A stretch of 64,000 nt of DNA from Flagellimonas meishanensis (GTDB lineage Bacteria; Bacteroidota; Bacteroidia; Flavobacteriales; Flavobacteriaceae), in NCBI RefSeq assembly GCF_019880545.1, contig NZ_JAINVW010000003.1, forward strand, positions 868,001 to 932,000, in the 5' to 3' direction. Positions 15,937-24,603 of this stretch are shown here, piece by piece (position 1 is the first letter of the stretch; each line of letters starts with the position of its first letter). The notes below the pieces were generated by a model, which was not told the DNA's origin, made no database searches, and worked only from the letters and a program-made list of their open reading frames with translations. The position numbers and the translations under genes were made by a program.

Positions 15937-16884
15937 ATGCAAATTTCCATTGTTATCCCTTTGCTTAACGAGCAAGAATCGTTGAACGAATTACATGATT
16001 GGATTGTACAGGTGATGCAATCCAATCATTTTTTATACGAGATCATCTTTATTGACGATGGCAGTACCGATGGCTCATGGGACACCATTACCGAGCTCTC
16101 CCAAAAGAACAAGAGCGTCAAGGGCATTCGTTTTTTAAAGAATTTTGGAAAGTCTCAAGCACTGCATGCCGGTTTCAAGACTGCCCAGGGCGAGGTGGTG
16201 ATCACCATGGACGCCGATCTGCAGGACAATCCGGAGGAGATACCCGAACTCTATAGGATGGTGCATGAAAACGGTCATCATTTGGTGTCAGGTTGGAAGA
16301 AGAAACGGTATGATGCCATCATCACCAAAAACATACCCTCCAAACTGTTCAATTGGGCAGCAAGAAAGACTTCCGGTGTTCGCCTGCACGATTTCAACTG
16401 CGGACTCAAGGCATTTGACCAAGATGTGATCAAAACCATTGAAGTATCTGGCGAAATGCACCGATACATCCCCGTTTTGGCAAAAAACGCAGGGTTTTCC
16501 AATATTGCGGAGAAAGTGGTACAGCACCAAGCGCGTAAATATGGTAAGACAAAATTTGGAGCCGAACGTTTCATCAACGGTTTCCTGGACCTGGTCACCA
16601 TTTGGTTTGTTTCAAAATTTGGACGCCGGCCCATGCACTTGTTCGGTGCGCTTGGTGTGCTCATGTTCATTGTTGGCTTCGGTTTCGCCCTGTATTTGGG
16701 CATAGACAAACTATTCCTGAATCCTACGGGAAGATTGATAACCAATCGTCCGCAATTCTTCATTGCACTGGCTGCCATGACCATCGGGACCCAGTTTTTT
16801 CTGGCTGGTTTTTTAGGTGAGATCATCGTACGGACCAGAAAAAATGACACCCGCTACACCGTATCGGACAAAATTAATTTATAA
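15937..16884 (+). CDS. family 2 glycosyltransferase, GtrB/DPM1-like, membrane anchored
   Basis: A 315-residue enzyme expected to transfer a sugar from a nucleotide donor to a lipid phosphate carrier at the inner face of the membrane. The GT-A domain shows ISIVIPLLNEQESLNELHDW at the start, IFIDDGSTDGSW (nucleotide binding, about residues 38-49) and the metal-binding TMDADLQDNPEEIPEL. The acceptor-region loop is HQARKYGKTKFG. Two C-terminal transmembrane helices (about 233-256 and 272-295) fit bactoprenol-linked glucosyltransferases. The sugar cannot be named from sequence. The next gene encodes a phosphohexomutase, which fits a supply route for activated sugars. Confidence 0.92.
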   Translation: MQISIVIPLLNEQESLNELHDWIVQVMQSNHFLYEIIFIDDGSTDGSWDTITELSQKNKSVKGIRFLKNFGKSQALHAGFKTAQGEVVITMDADLQDNPEEIPELYRMVHENGHHLVSGWKKKRYDAIITKNIPSKLFNWAARKTSGVRLHDFNCGLKAFDQDVIKTIEVSGEMHRYIPVLAKNAGFSNIAEKVVQHQARKYGKTKFGAERFINGFLDLVTIWFVSKFGRRPMHLFGALGVLMFIVGFGFALYLGIDKLFLNPTGRLITNRPQFFIALAAMTIGTQFFLAGFLGEIIVRTRKNDTRYTVSDKINL

Positions 16885-16936
16885 GCGGTTCTTAAACCCG
16901 TAAACTTTGTATTTTTAAATTCACAAATACGACCTT

Positions 16937-18643
16937 ATGGATGCTATCGAAACCACGGCCAAATCTTGGCTCACCGATTTTTTTGATGAAGACACCAAAG
17001 TTGAGATTCAGAATCTTTTAAAAAACAATCGCGAGGAGCTGAAGGAGCGTTTCTATAAAAACCTGGAATTTGGTACCGGGGGAATGCGTGGCGTTATGGG
17101 CGTTGGCACCAACCGCATCAACAAATATACACTGGGAAAAAGTACTCAGGGCCTGAGCAACTACCTCAAAAAAACAAATTCCGATGATCGGCTGAAAGTG
17201 GTCATTGCCTACGATTGCAGGCACAATTCGGATACCTTGGCCCAAGTCGTGGCAGAGGTTTTTTCCGCCAATGGAATAACTGTTTATCTTTTTTCGGAGC
17301 TACGCACTACGCCCGAGCTGTCTTTTGCTGTCAGACATTTAGGGTGCCATGCCGGAATCGTGCTGACCGCCTCCCATAATCCACCAGAATATAACGGCTA
17401 TAAGGTCTATTGGTCTGATGGTGGTCAAATTGTGCCGCCACAGGATGGCGAAATCATCGCGGAAATCAATGCAATTTCTTTTGAGGACATAAATTTCAAT
17501 GCCGATAAAAGCCTGATACATAATATTGACAAGGAAGTGGACGAAGCCTTTTTTGAGGCGTCCGTTCAAAATGGAAATTTCAACGCCAAGGGCAAGGATG
17601 ATTTTAAGATAGTATTCACCTCGTTACACGGTACTTCAATAACAGCGATTCCAGAAGTTTTGAAAAGGGCCGGTTACAGCAATGTAACGACCATAGCGGA
17701 ACAGGCAAAACCTGATGGGTCATTTCCAACGGTAGAGTCCCCAAATCCCGAAGAGCCCGAAGCACTTTCCATGGCTATTAAAAAAGCTGAGGAAATTGGG
17801 GCCGACATGGTTGTGGGCACGGACCCGGACAGTGACCGATTAGGGATTGCGGTGCGCAATTTGGATGGTGAAATGGAATTGCTCAACGGTAACCAAACCA
17901 TGGTGTTGATGACCAAATTTCTTCTAGATCAATACAAGAAAAAAGGTTTTAGGGGCAATGAGTTCATCGCCACCACCATTGTGTCCACCCCCATGATGGA
18001 ACAAATGGCAAAAGCCTATAACGTGGAATTCAAAACTGCGCTTACGGGATTCAAGTGGATCGGAAAAATGATCAAGGATTTTCCAGAATCCACATTTATC
18101 GGAGGTGGTGAGGAAAGCTTCGGATACATGGTGGGGGATTTTGTTCGCGACAAGGATGCGGTCACCTCTACCCTACTGGCCTGTGAAATTGCAGCTGATG
18201 CCAAAGCCAAGGGCAGTTCATTTTATGAAGAATTGATTGACTGCTACGTCCAATTTGGTTTTTACAAGGAAAAATTGATCTCCCTCACCAAAAAAGGCAT
18301 CAGTGGCGCCGAGGAAATAAAGCAGATGTTGGTCGATTTCAAGGAAAACCCTGTGGAATCTGTGCAAGGCTCCAATGTGGTCTGGATTGAGGATTACAAT
18401 ACCTCCATTGCCAAAAATGTGCGAACCGGGGAAGAAAAAACAATCGATTTGCCCAAATCCAACGTGCTTATCTATGAAATGGAAGATGGCACCCGCATTG
18501 CAGCCAGGCCCAGTGGCACCGAGCCCAAGGTGAAGTTTTATATGAGCACCAACGCAAAACTGGGGAGAGCAGAGGATTTTAAATCCGTAAATTCGCAGTT
18601 GGAAGCCAAACTGGATGGCATCCGGTCCGAATTGAACTTATAG
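16937..18643 (+). CDS. phosphoglucomutase/phosphomannomutase family protein
   Basis: Alpha-D-phosphohexomutase interconverting hexose 1- and 6-phosphates. At 568 residues it matches the long PgcA-like bacterial type. The active-site phosphoserine loop is TASHNPPEYNGYKVYW (Ser146). The magnesium loop is GTDPDSDRLGIAV. The sugar-binding loop is GGGEESFGYMVGD, and the C-terminal phosphate-binding loop is RPSGTEPKVKFY. All four functional loops are intact. Whether glucose or mannose phosphate is preferred cannot be decided here; glucose is more likely given the length. It sits 52 bases after the glycosyltransferase gene and 4 bases before the ABC exporter gene, so an operon is likely. Confidence 0.94.
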   Translation: MDAIETTAKSWLTDFFDEDTKVEIQNLLKNNREELKERFYKNLEFGTGGMRGVMGVGTNRINKYTLGKSTQGLSNYLKKTNSDDRLKVVIAYDCRHNSDTLAQVVAEVFSANGITVYLFSELRTTPELSFAVRHLGCHAGIVLTASHNPPEYNGYKVYWSDGGQIVPPQDGEIIAEINAISFEDINFNADKSLIHNIDKEVDEAFFEASVQNGNFNAKGKDDFKIVFTSLHGTSITAIPEVLKRAGYSNVTTIAEQAKPDGSFPTVESPNPEEPEALSMAIKKAEEIGADMVVGTDPDSDRLGIAVRNLDGEMELLNGNQTMVLMTKFLLDQYKKKGFRGNEFIATTIVSTPMMEQMAKAYNVEFKTALTGFKWIGKMIKDFPESTFIGGGEESFGYMVGDFVRDKDAVTSTLLACEIAADAKAKGSSFYEELIDCYVQFGFYKEKLISLTKKGISGAEEIKQMLVDFKENPVESVQGSNVVWIEDYNTSIAKNVRTGEEKTIDLPKSNVLIYEMEDGTRIAARPSGTEPKVKFYMSTNAKLGRAEDFKSVNSQLEAKLDGIRSELNL

Positions 18644-18647
18644 GTGA

Positions 18648-20468
18648 ATGAACTACTTTAAAAAGATTCTCCGTTTTGCGGGACCCTATCGCAGATATGG
18701 TGCGTTGAACATATTCTTCAATATACTTTATGCATTGTTCAGTGCGCTGTCCTTTGCGGCGCTAATCCCTATGCTGGATGTGCTTTTCAAGCCCGAACAC
18801 AAAGTCTACACCGAACCTGTCTATGAAGGTTTTGGCAACCTAAAGGATTACCTTCAGGATTATATCAACTATCGGGTCACCGCATACTCCGGGGATGATG
18901 ACATGAAAGGACTGGTGTTGGTGATTAGTCTTGTATTGGCCCTCTTTCTGTTTAAAAACCTGTTTAATTATTTGGCCATGTACTTCATCACCTTTTTGAG
19001 AAATGGGGTGCTCAAGGACATTCGCAACAAAATGTACCAAAAAATAGTGGACCTTCCCGTTTCTTTCTTTTCAGAAAAGAGAAAAGGGGACGTTATTGCC
19101 CGTATCACTTCGGACGTATTGGAAATACAACATTCCTTTCTATCCATCCTGGAGTTGATCGTGAGGGAACCCTTGACCATCTTTTTTACCATTTTGGTCA
19201 TGTTTGGAATCAGTGCCAAACTCACCCTTTTCGTTTTCATTTTCATCCCGGTAGCCGGAATGATAATCTCAAGGATTGGAAAATCATTGAAGCGAAAATC
19301 CGATAGGGTACAAAAAGAGCAGGGTGAACTTCTCTCCATTGTTGAGGAAACCCTAAGTGGTCTCAGGGTGGTAAAGGCCTTTAATGCGGAATCAAAATTC
19401 TTCAGCACCTTCAAAAACTCCACGGAAAGATTCTTCAAGTTTTCCAACTCATTGTTGAACCGTCAAAATTTGGCCTCCCCAACAGGAGAGTTCCTCGGTA
19501 TTCTTGTTATTGGGGTACTGCTCTGGTTTGGTGGTAAAATGGTGTTGGTGGACCAAACCCTCGATGCTTCCTCATTCATAGCCTATATGGGATTGGCTTA
19601 CAACATTTTAACTCCGGCCAAGGCTATTAGTAAGGCATCCTACGGCGTAAAGAAAGGAAATGCAGCCGCAGAGCGGGTCCTGGAGATATTGGAGGCTGAT
19701 AATCCCATTAAAGATGCAGAAAATGCTATCCAAAAGAATGATTTCAATGCGTGCATCACACTTCAAAATATTTCCTTTAAATATGAGGATGACTACGTAC
19801 TGAAGGATTTTGACCTAAAAGTGAATAAAGGGCAGACCGTCGCATTGGTCGGTCAGTCAGGAAGTGGGAAAAGTACCATTGCCAACTTGGTTACGCGGTT
19901 TTATGATGTGAACAAGGGTGAAATACAAATAGACGGGGTCAATATCAAGGAGATCAGTAAAAAATCGTTGCGGGGCCTTATGGGATTGGTAACCCAGGAT
20001 TCCATCCTTTTCAATGATACCGTTAAGAACAATATAGCCCTGGGCAAAGAAAATGCCACCTTGGAAGAAATCATGGAAGCGGCCAAAGTGGCCAATGCGC
20101 ATGATTTTATTTTGGAACTTCCCCACGGGTACGATACGAATATTGGTGACAGCGGAAACAAGCTCAGTGGGGGCCAAAAACAACGACTGTCCATAGCAAG
20201 GGCCGTGCTTAAAAATCCACCCATAATGATTTTGGACGAGGCCACCTCCGCCCTGGATACCGAAAGTGAGCGTTTGGTGCAGGATGCCTTGGAGAAGATG
20301 ATGCAGAACAGGACCTCATTGGTTATTGCGCATCGTTTGTCCACCATTCAAAATGCAGACTCCATTGTGGTCATGAAAAATGGAAAAATTGTGGAGCAAG
20401 GCACCCATGACGAACTGATGAAATCCAAAAAAGGGTACAAGAAATTGGTGGAAATGCAATCCTTTTGA
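18648..20468 (+). CDS. ABC exporter, MsbA-like fused permease/ATPase
   Basis: A 606-residue half-transporter that works as a homodimer in the inner membrane. The N-terminal part (about 1-330) has six transmembrane helices, including PLTIFFTILVMFGISAKLTL and a large first periplasmic loop (about 45-80). The nucleotide-binding domain (about 365-600) shows Walker A GQSGSGKST, Q-loop VTQDSILF, signature LSGGQKQR, Walker B IMILDEATSALD and the switch histidine IAHRLST. The closest named members are lipid A or lipid-linked exporters such as MsbA, but the substrate is inferred only from the family. It starts 4 bases after the mutase stop. Confidence 0.93.
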   Translation: MNYFKKILRFAGPYRRYGALNIFFNILYALFSALSFAALIPMLDVLFKPEHKVYTEPVYEGFGNLKDYLQDYINYRVTAYSGDDDMKGLVLVISLVLALFLFKNLFNYLAMYFITFLRNGVLKDIRNKMYQKIVDLPVSFFSEKRKGDVIARITSDVLEIQHSFLSILELIVREPLTIFFTILVMFGISAKLTLFVFIFIPVAGMIISRIGKSLKRKSDRVQKEQGELLSIVEETLSGLRVVKAFNAESKFFSTFKNSTERFFKFSNSLLNRQNLASPTGEFLGILVIGVLLWFGGKMVLVDQTLDASSFIAYMGLAYNILTPAKAISKASYGVKKGNAAAERVLEILEADNPIKDAENAIQKNDFNACITLQNISFKYEDDYVLKDFDLKVNKGQTVALVGQSGSGKSTIANLVTRFYDVNKGEIQIDGVNIKEISKKSLRGLMGLVTQDSILFNDTVKNNIALGKENATLEEIMEAAKVANAHDFILELPHGYDTNIGDSGNKLSGGQKQRLSIARAVLKNPPIMILDEATSALDTESERLVQDALEKMMQNRTSLVIAHRLSTIQNADSIVVMKNGKIVEQGTHDELMKSKKGYKKLVEMQSF

Positions 20469-20614
20469 AACAACATTTCCATGAAACACTAGTATGATTT
20501 CCCGACTGCACTTGAAATGCCAATACGGTCTGTCAAATTGGTTGTCGAAAATATTTCATCCATTGTTACACATTCCTAATTGATGATTCGTAATAGATAA
20601 ATGCACATTGCCAA

Positions 20615-20647
20615 TTGTTCATCGAAAAATTAAACCTTTTAACTTTA
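20615..20647 (+). promoter_or_regulatory. possible promoter of the sigma-factor operon
   Basis: TTG (20615-20617), 22 bases, then TAACTTTA (20640-20647), a weak match to the Bacteroidota consensus, about 20 bases before the proposed start. Confidence 0.35.
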
Positions 20648-20666
20648 CAGGAGTCAAAGCAGCAAA

Positions 20667-21221
20667 TTGCATGGACAATTGATCACTGAGGAAACCTTAG
20701 TCAAAGAGCTCAAACAACAAGAAACACAGGCCAGGGCCTTTGAGGTGTTGGTGGACGCCTACAAAGAACGCCTATATTGGCATATTCGGAGGATTGTGCT
20801 CGATCATGACGATGCGGATGACGTGCTTCAGAACACATTCATCAAAGTGTATCGAAACATTGAGGGATTTAAGGGTGAAAGCAAGTTGTTTTCCTGGATG
20901 TACCGCATCGCTACCAACGAATCCCTTACTTTTTTGAAACAAAAATCGAAAAAATTGGGCCTCAGCGATGACGAATTGAAGAACAGCATGGTTGAGAATC
21001 TTCAATCCGATGTATATTTTGAAGGAGATGCCATCCAACTGAAATTGCAAAAAGCGATGGCAACGCTCCCCGATAAGCAAAAATTGGTCTTTACCATGAA
21101 ATATTTTCAGGAAATGAAGTATGAGGACATTTCGGAGGTATTGGACACGTCCGTAGGTGGATTGAAAGCTTCCTATCATTTGGCGGTAAAGAAAATAGAA
21201 GCGTATCTTAAGGAAGATTAA
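20667..21221 (+). CDS. ECF-type RNA polymerase sigma factor
   Basis: A 184-residue sigma-70 family protein of the extracytoplasmic function group. Region 2 contains HDDADDVLQNTFIKVYRNI and FSWMYRIATNESL (about residues 49-90). Region 4 contains LPDKQKLVFTMKYFQEMKYE, DISEVLDTSVGGLKASYHLA. The only ATG nearby (20671) is out of frame and hits a stop after three codons. Translation must therefore start at a TTG, either 20667 or 20679; an AGGAG lies at 20650-20654. It is followed closely by a membrane protein of anti-sigma type and a Spy-like periplasmic protein, the arrangement of an envelope stress operon. Confidence 0.9.
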   Translation: MHGQLITEETLVKELKQQETQARAFEVLVDAYKERLYWHIRRIVLDHDDADDVLQNTFIKVYRNIEGFKGESKLFSWMYRIATNESLTFLKQKSKKLGLSDDELKNSMVENLQSDVYFEGDAIQLKLQKAMATLPDKQKLVFTMKYFQEMKYEDISEVLDTSVGGLKASYHLAVKKIEAYLKED

Positions 21222-21252
21222 ACCTTTGGATAAAGAAAAGGTCAAAACAAAA

Positions 21253-21786
21253 ATGAAAAAGGACAAAAAAAATAGTTTTAACACTCCGGAAGGTTATTTT
21301 GAAGGCTTCCATGACCGACTCATGGACAAAATAAACCAAGAGGAAATCGAGGAAATCTCTGTCCTGATCCCAGAATCGGATGGATTTGTGGTTCCCGATG
21401 ACTATTTTGAAACGCTTTCCGAAAAACTGACTGTCAAATTAGCCAAAACCCAATCAGGGAAAGTTATCCAACTAAAACCCTATAAAAAATTCTTTTATGC
21501 AGCTGCGGCGGTCGCCGCAGTTATTTTGCTGATTTTCGTTCCCACGTGGAAATCGGACACTCCAATTGCCTTCGAGGATTTGGCCAGCACCGAGATTGAG
21601 ACCTATTTGAACTCCTCGGCTTTGGATATGAGCAGTTACGAGATAGCCGAGGTGATTTCCCTTGAAAGCTTGGAGCTTAACGATGTGTTGGAAAGCGAAC
21701 TAGAGGAGCAGAACATTTTGGACTATTTGAACGAAAATGTGGAGGATATTGAAGAATTAAATTTAGATTACAGTGAATATGAATAA
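21253..21786 (+). CDS. single-pass membrane protein, candidate anti-sigma factor
   Basis: A 177-residue protein from the ATG at 21253 (MKKDKKNSFNTPEGYFEGFH). A TTG nine codons upstream (21226) is an alternative start. The N-terminal 85 residues are cytosolic and contain two copies of a short motif, TPEGYFEGFHDRL and VPDDYFETLSEKL. One transmembrane helix (about 87-105, FFYAAAAVAAVILLIFVP) is followed by a strongly acidic periplasmic tail rich in Glu, Asp and Leu. The two Y-F motifs may bind the sigma factor, but there is no recognisable zinc-binding anti-sigma domain. The role is inferred from position directly after the sigma gene. Confidence 0.75.
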   Translation: MKKDKKNSFNTPEGYFEGFHDRLMDKINQEEIEEISVLIPESDGFVVPDDYFETLSEKLTVKLAKTQSGKVIQLKPYKKFFYAAAAVAAVILLIFVPTWKSDTPIAFEDLASTEIETYLNSSALDMSSYEIAEVISLESLELNDVLESELEEQNILDYLNENVEDIEELNLDYSEYE

Positions 21787-22219
21787 AAACATACTCTTTC
21801 TAGCTCTGTTTTTGGGTGGCCTCTTCTGGTCACAGGCCCAAGGTCCGGTCAGGGAGCGCATAAAAACACTCAAGGTTGCCTTTATTACCGAAAGGGTTGG
21901 CCTAACCAGCAAAGAGGCCCAAGAATTTTGGCCTGTTTACAATGAACATGAGGAGCAATTGGAATCCATCCGGCAAAGGGAACGGGCAGAGTTTGGTTCC
22001 AGGGCCTCATCCCCTCAATCCCTTTCCGATGCCGAATCCGCTGCACTTTTGGACGAACTGATTGCCCTTGAAAGCGAAAAACACCAAATGAATCAAGATT
22101 TCATAGCACGGATGCGAAAAGTGATACCTCCTAGAAAGGTTTTACTTTTGATTCAAGCCGAAGAAGATTTTAAAAAACGACTGTTGCAACAGTTCCGCAA
22201 GCGACAAGGGGGAGGGTAA
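21779..22219 (+). CDS. periplasmic Spy/CpxP-like protein
   Basis: A 146-residue exported protein with a signal peptide ending near WSQAQG. The mature part is helical and basic, containing the segment VGLTSKEAQEFWPVYNEHEE and then a long charged coil ending LLQQFRKRQGGG. The 'LT..EA..FWP.Y' pattern is typical of a Bacteroidota family of Spy/CpxP- or sensor-of-ECF-type helical periplasmic proteins. The gene overlaps the preceding membrane-protein gene by 8 bases, so translation is probably coupled. The likely role is as a periplasmic stress sensor or chaperone for the sigma/anti-sigma pair (inference). Confidence 0.8.
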   Translation: MNKNILFLALFLGGLFWSQAQGPVRERIKTLKVAFITERVGLTSKEAQEFWPVYNEHEEQLESIRQRERAEFGSRASSPQSLSDAESAALLDELIALESEKHQMNQDFIARMRKVIPPRKVLLLIQAEEDFKKRLLQQFRKRQGGG

Positions 22220-22340
22220 AAATGGAGGTCTTTTGATGCTTCCAGCAAGGTGCACGAAAACTCACGGTCTTCATCATCCCAAGAAAATACTGAGACATTG
22301 GGCCAGTCTTTTTTTCGGCCTGCACTAACCCCAGAAATGA

Positions 22341-22348
22341 TACCTTTG
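22341..22348 (+). promoter_or_regulatory. -7 element upstream of the rRNA methyltransferase gene
   Basis: TACCTTTG matches TAnnTTTG, 17 bases before the ATG at 22366. No clear -33 element. Confidence 0.45.
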
Positions 22349-22365
22349 CAACCTTATCACATACC

Positions 22366-23580
22366 ATGCGCTTACATCGAAACCTTGTTTTTGCCGTAAT
22401 AGATGCCCTGAACATGATTTTCAATCAGGGAGAATATGCCGATAAGGTCATAGAAAAGGTATTGCGGTACGACAAACGTTGGGGTGCCCGTGACCGCGCC
22501 TTCATTGCAGAGACCACCTATGACATTGTGCGATGGAAAAGGCTATACACCGAAATAGCGGAAGCCAATGACCCCTATTCCCGACAGCACTTGTTTCGTC
22601 TTTTTGCCGTTTGGTGTGTATTGCGCGGCATTCGACTTCCCGATTGGAAACAATTGGAAGAGACCCCAGAGCGTCGTATAAAGGGCAGGTTCGATGAGCT
22701 TTCAAAAATCAGAAAATTTCGGGAATCCATTCCAGATTGGCTGGATGAACTGGGGGAAAAATCCCTTGGAGATGCCCTTTGGACCAAAGAAATTGCCGCT
22801 TTGAACAAGCAGGCCGACGTCATTCTCAGAACCAATACCCTGAAAATCCAAAAAAAAGGATTGCAGGCTTTGCTCGATGCTGAAGAGATTGCTACTGAAA
22901 CCCTGGAAGGCTACCCGGATGCCTTGAGGCTCAAGGAACGGAAAAATGTATTTACCACCCAAGCCTTTAAAGATGGTTTATTCGAAGTCCAGGACGCGTC
23001 TTCCCAATTGGTGGCTCCCTATCTGGATGTGAAGCCGGGACAGCGGGTCATTGATGCCTGCGCGGGTGCCGGAGGAAAAACATTGCATTTGGCTGCCCAG
23101 ATGGAAAACAAGGGGCAACTGATTGCCATGGACATTTATGAAAGCAAGCTTAAAAAACTCAAGATCCGGGCAAGAAGAAATGGTGTGCACAACATGGAAA
23201 CCCGTGCCATAGATTCAACGAAGGTCATCAAGAAATTATATGGGAGCGCCGATAGATTGTTGTTGGATGCACCCTGTTCAGGATTGGGCGTTTTAAGGAG
23301 AAATCCAGATTCAAAATGGAAATTGGAACCTGAATTCATAGACCGCATCATGGGTGTACAGCAAGATATCCTTCAAAGTTACAGTAGAATGCTCAAAAAA
23401 GGAGGGCAAATGGTCTACGCCACATGCTCCATCCTGCCCCAAGAAAATTCCAAACAAGTATATCGATTTTTGGAATCGGAAAGTGGTCAAGGTTTTGAAC
23501 TCGTCAAAGAGCAAAATATCTATGCTTCCAAAAGCGGTTTTGACGGCTTTTATATGGCGCTGCTTTCCAAATCCCAATAA
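22366..23580 (+). CDS. RsmB/NOP-family class I SAM-dependent RNA methyltransferase
   Basis: Cytosine-C5 RNA methyltransferase, probably acting on 16S rRNA (C967 in E. coli RsmB). At 404 residues it is slightly shorter than E. coli RsmB (429). The N-terminal helical part (about 1-130) is the NusB-like region. The SAM site is VIDACAGAGGKTLHLAA (about residues 222-238). The two catalytic cysteines are in LLLDAPCSGLGVLRRNPDSK and YATCSILPQEN. All family motifs are intact. The RNA target is assumed from the family, since several paralogues exist in Bacteroidota. It is a single gene followed by a regulator. Confidence 0.92.
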   Translation: MRLHRNLVFAVIDALNMIFNQGEYADKVIEKVLRYDKRWGARDRAFIAETTYDIVRWKRLYTEIAEANDPYSRQHLFRLFAVWCVLRGIRLPDWKQLEETPERRIKGRFDELSKIRKFRESIPDWLDELGEKSLGDALWTKEIAALNKQADVILRTNTLKIQKKGLQALLDAEEIATETLEGYPDALRLKERKNVFTTQAFKDGLFEVQDASSQLVAPYLDVKPGQRVIDACAGAGGKTLHLAAQMENKGQLIAMDIYESKLKKLKIRARRNGVHNMETRAIDSTKVIKKLYGSADRLLLDAPCSGLGVLRRNPDSKWKLEPEFIDRIMGVQQDILQSYSRMLKKGGQMVYATCSILPQENSKQVYRFLESESGQGFELVKEQNIYASKSGFDGFYMALLSKSQ

Positions 23581-23594
23581 TTGTTTGATTTGCG

Positions 23595-23602
23595 TAACTT
23601 TG
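23595..23602 (+). promoter_or_regulatory. -7 element directly before the AraC-type gene
   Basis: TAACTTTG matches TAnnTTTG and ends 4 bases before the ATG at 23607. If used, the transcript would start at or inside the first codons (leaderless). Confidence 0.35.
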
Positions 23603-23606
23603 TGGT

Positions 23607-24515
23607 ATGGACAAAAAGGTATCCATAGAGGAATTCTATCAATCCACACAGCATTACGTCCCTGAAAGGGTAAAAACGGGCATTGGGCATTTCAATGTGT
23701 TCAAGCTGGACGAATTTGCCGGGCCAAAACCCAAGGCCATGCCCTTCAATCGTCGGGACTATTACAAAATCAGTTTGGTAAAAGGCCGCAGTCGGGTGCA
23801 CTATGCGGATAAGATTGTTCCCGTTGAAAAACAAGTGCTGGTGTTCTCCAATCCGCAGATACCCTATAATTGGGAACGTATTGACGAACAATTGACCGGT
23901 TATTTTTGTGTCTTTACGGATAGCTTTTTTCACCAATTCGGCGATTTGAACCAATACCCTGTCTTTCAGCCCCATGGCAATCCGGTATTTCCCTTGACGG
24001 ATGAACAAATGCAGACCGTGATTCCCATTTTTAAGCGCATGTTCGCAGAAATTGATTCGGATTATGCCTATAAATATGACCTGCTTCGGAATATGGTGTT
24101 TGAGCTCATCCATGCCGGTCTTAAAATGCAGCCAGCAAGCGAACTGAAAAACAGTGGTTCCAATGCCGCAGAACGCATTTCAGCATTATTCATGGAGTTG
24201 TTGGAACGTCAATTCCCGATTGAAAGCCCCATGCAGCGTATGCAACTGCGCTCGGCCTCGGATTTTGCCAATCAGTTGAGCGTGCACGTGAATCACCTCA
24301 ACCGGGCCCTTAAGGAAACCAAGCAAAAAAACACCTCGGGCCTAATCACAGATCGCGTTATGCAAGAAGCGAAAATACTACTGCGGCATACCAACTGGAA
24401 CATCTCGGAGATTGCCAATTCCCTTCGCTTTGAAGAAACGGCCCACTTCTCCAATTTCTTCAAAAAATACGCTGGGCACTCCCCTGTCTCTTTCCGTAAA
24501 TTGGAGATTGTTTGA
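23607..24515 (+). CDS. AraC-family transcriptional regulator
   Basis: A 302-residue regulator. The N-terminal 190 residues form a cupin-like sensor region (for example PFNRRDYYKISLVKGRSRVH and VLVFSNPQIPYNWER). The C-terminal AraC/XylS DNA-binding domain (about 205-302) has two helix-turn-helix motifs, seen in DFANQLSVHVNHLNRALKET and WNISEIANSLRFEETAHFSN, ending in FFKKYAGHSPVSFRKL. The next gene, 88 bases downstream, encodes an SDR oxidoreductase on the same strand. This is a typical pairing in which the regulator controls the enzyme, so that is the best guess for its target. The inducer is unknown. Confidence 0.92.
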   Translation: MDKKVSIEEFYQSTQHYVPERVKTGIGHFNVFKLDEFAGPKPKAMPFNRRDYYKISLVKGRSRVHYADKIVPVEKQVLVFSNPQIPYNWERIDEQLTGYFCVFTDSFFHQFGDLNQYPVFQPHGNPVFPLTDEQMQTVIPIFKRMFAEIDSDYAYKYDLLRNMVFELIHAGLKMQPASELKNSGSNAAERISALFMELLERQFPIESPMQRMQLRSASDFANQLSVHVNHLNRALKETKQKNTSGLITDRVMQEAKILLRHTNWNISEIANSLRFEETAHFSNFFKKYAGHSPVSFRKLEIV

Positions 24516-24603
24516 TTTTTACAACTCTTTGATTCTTCCATACAACCCGTTTGGGGAAACTCGAGGGAACTTTGTGGTGTTCATAATTAAAATGTAAAAC
24601 ACC

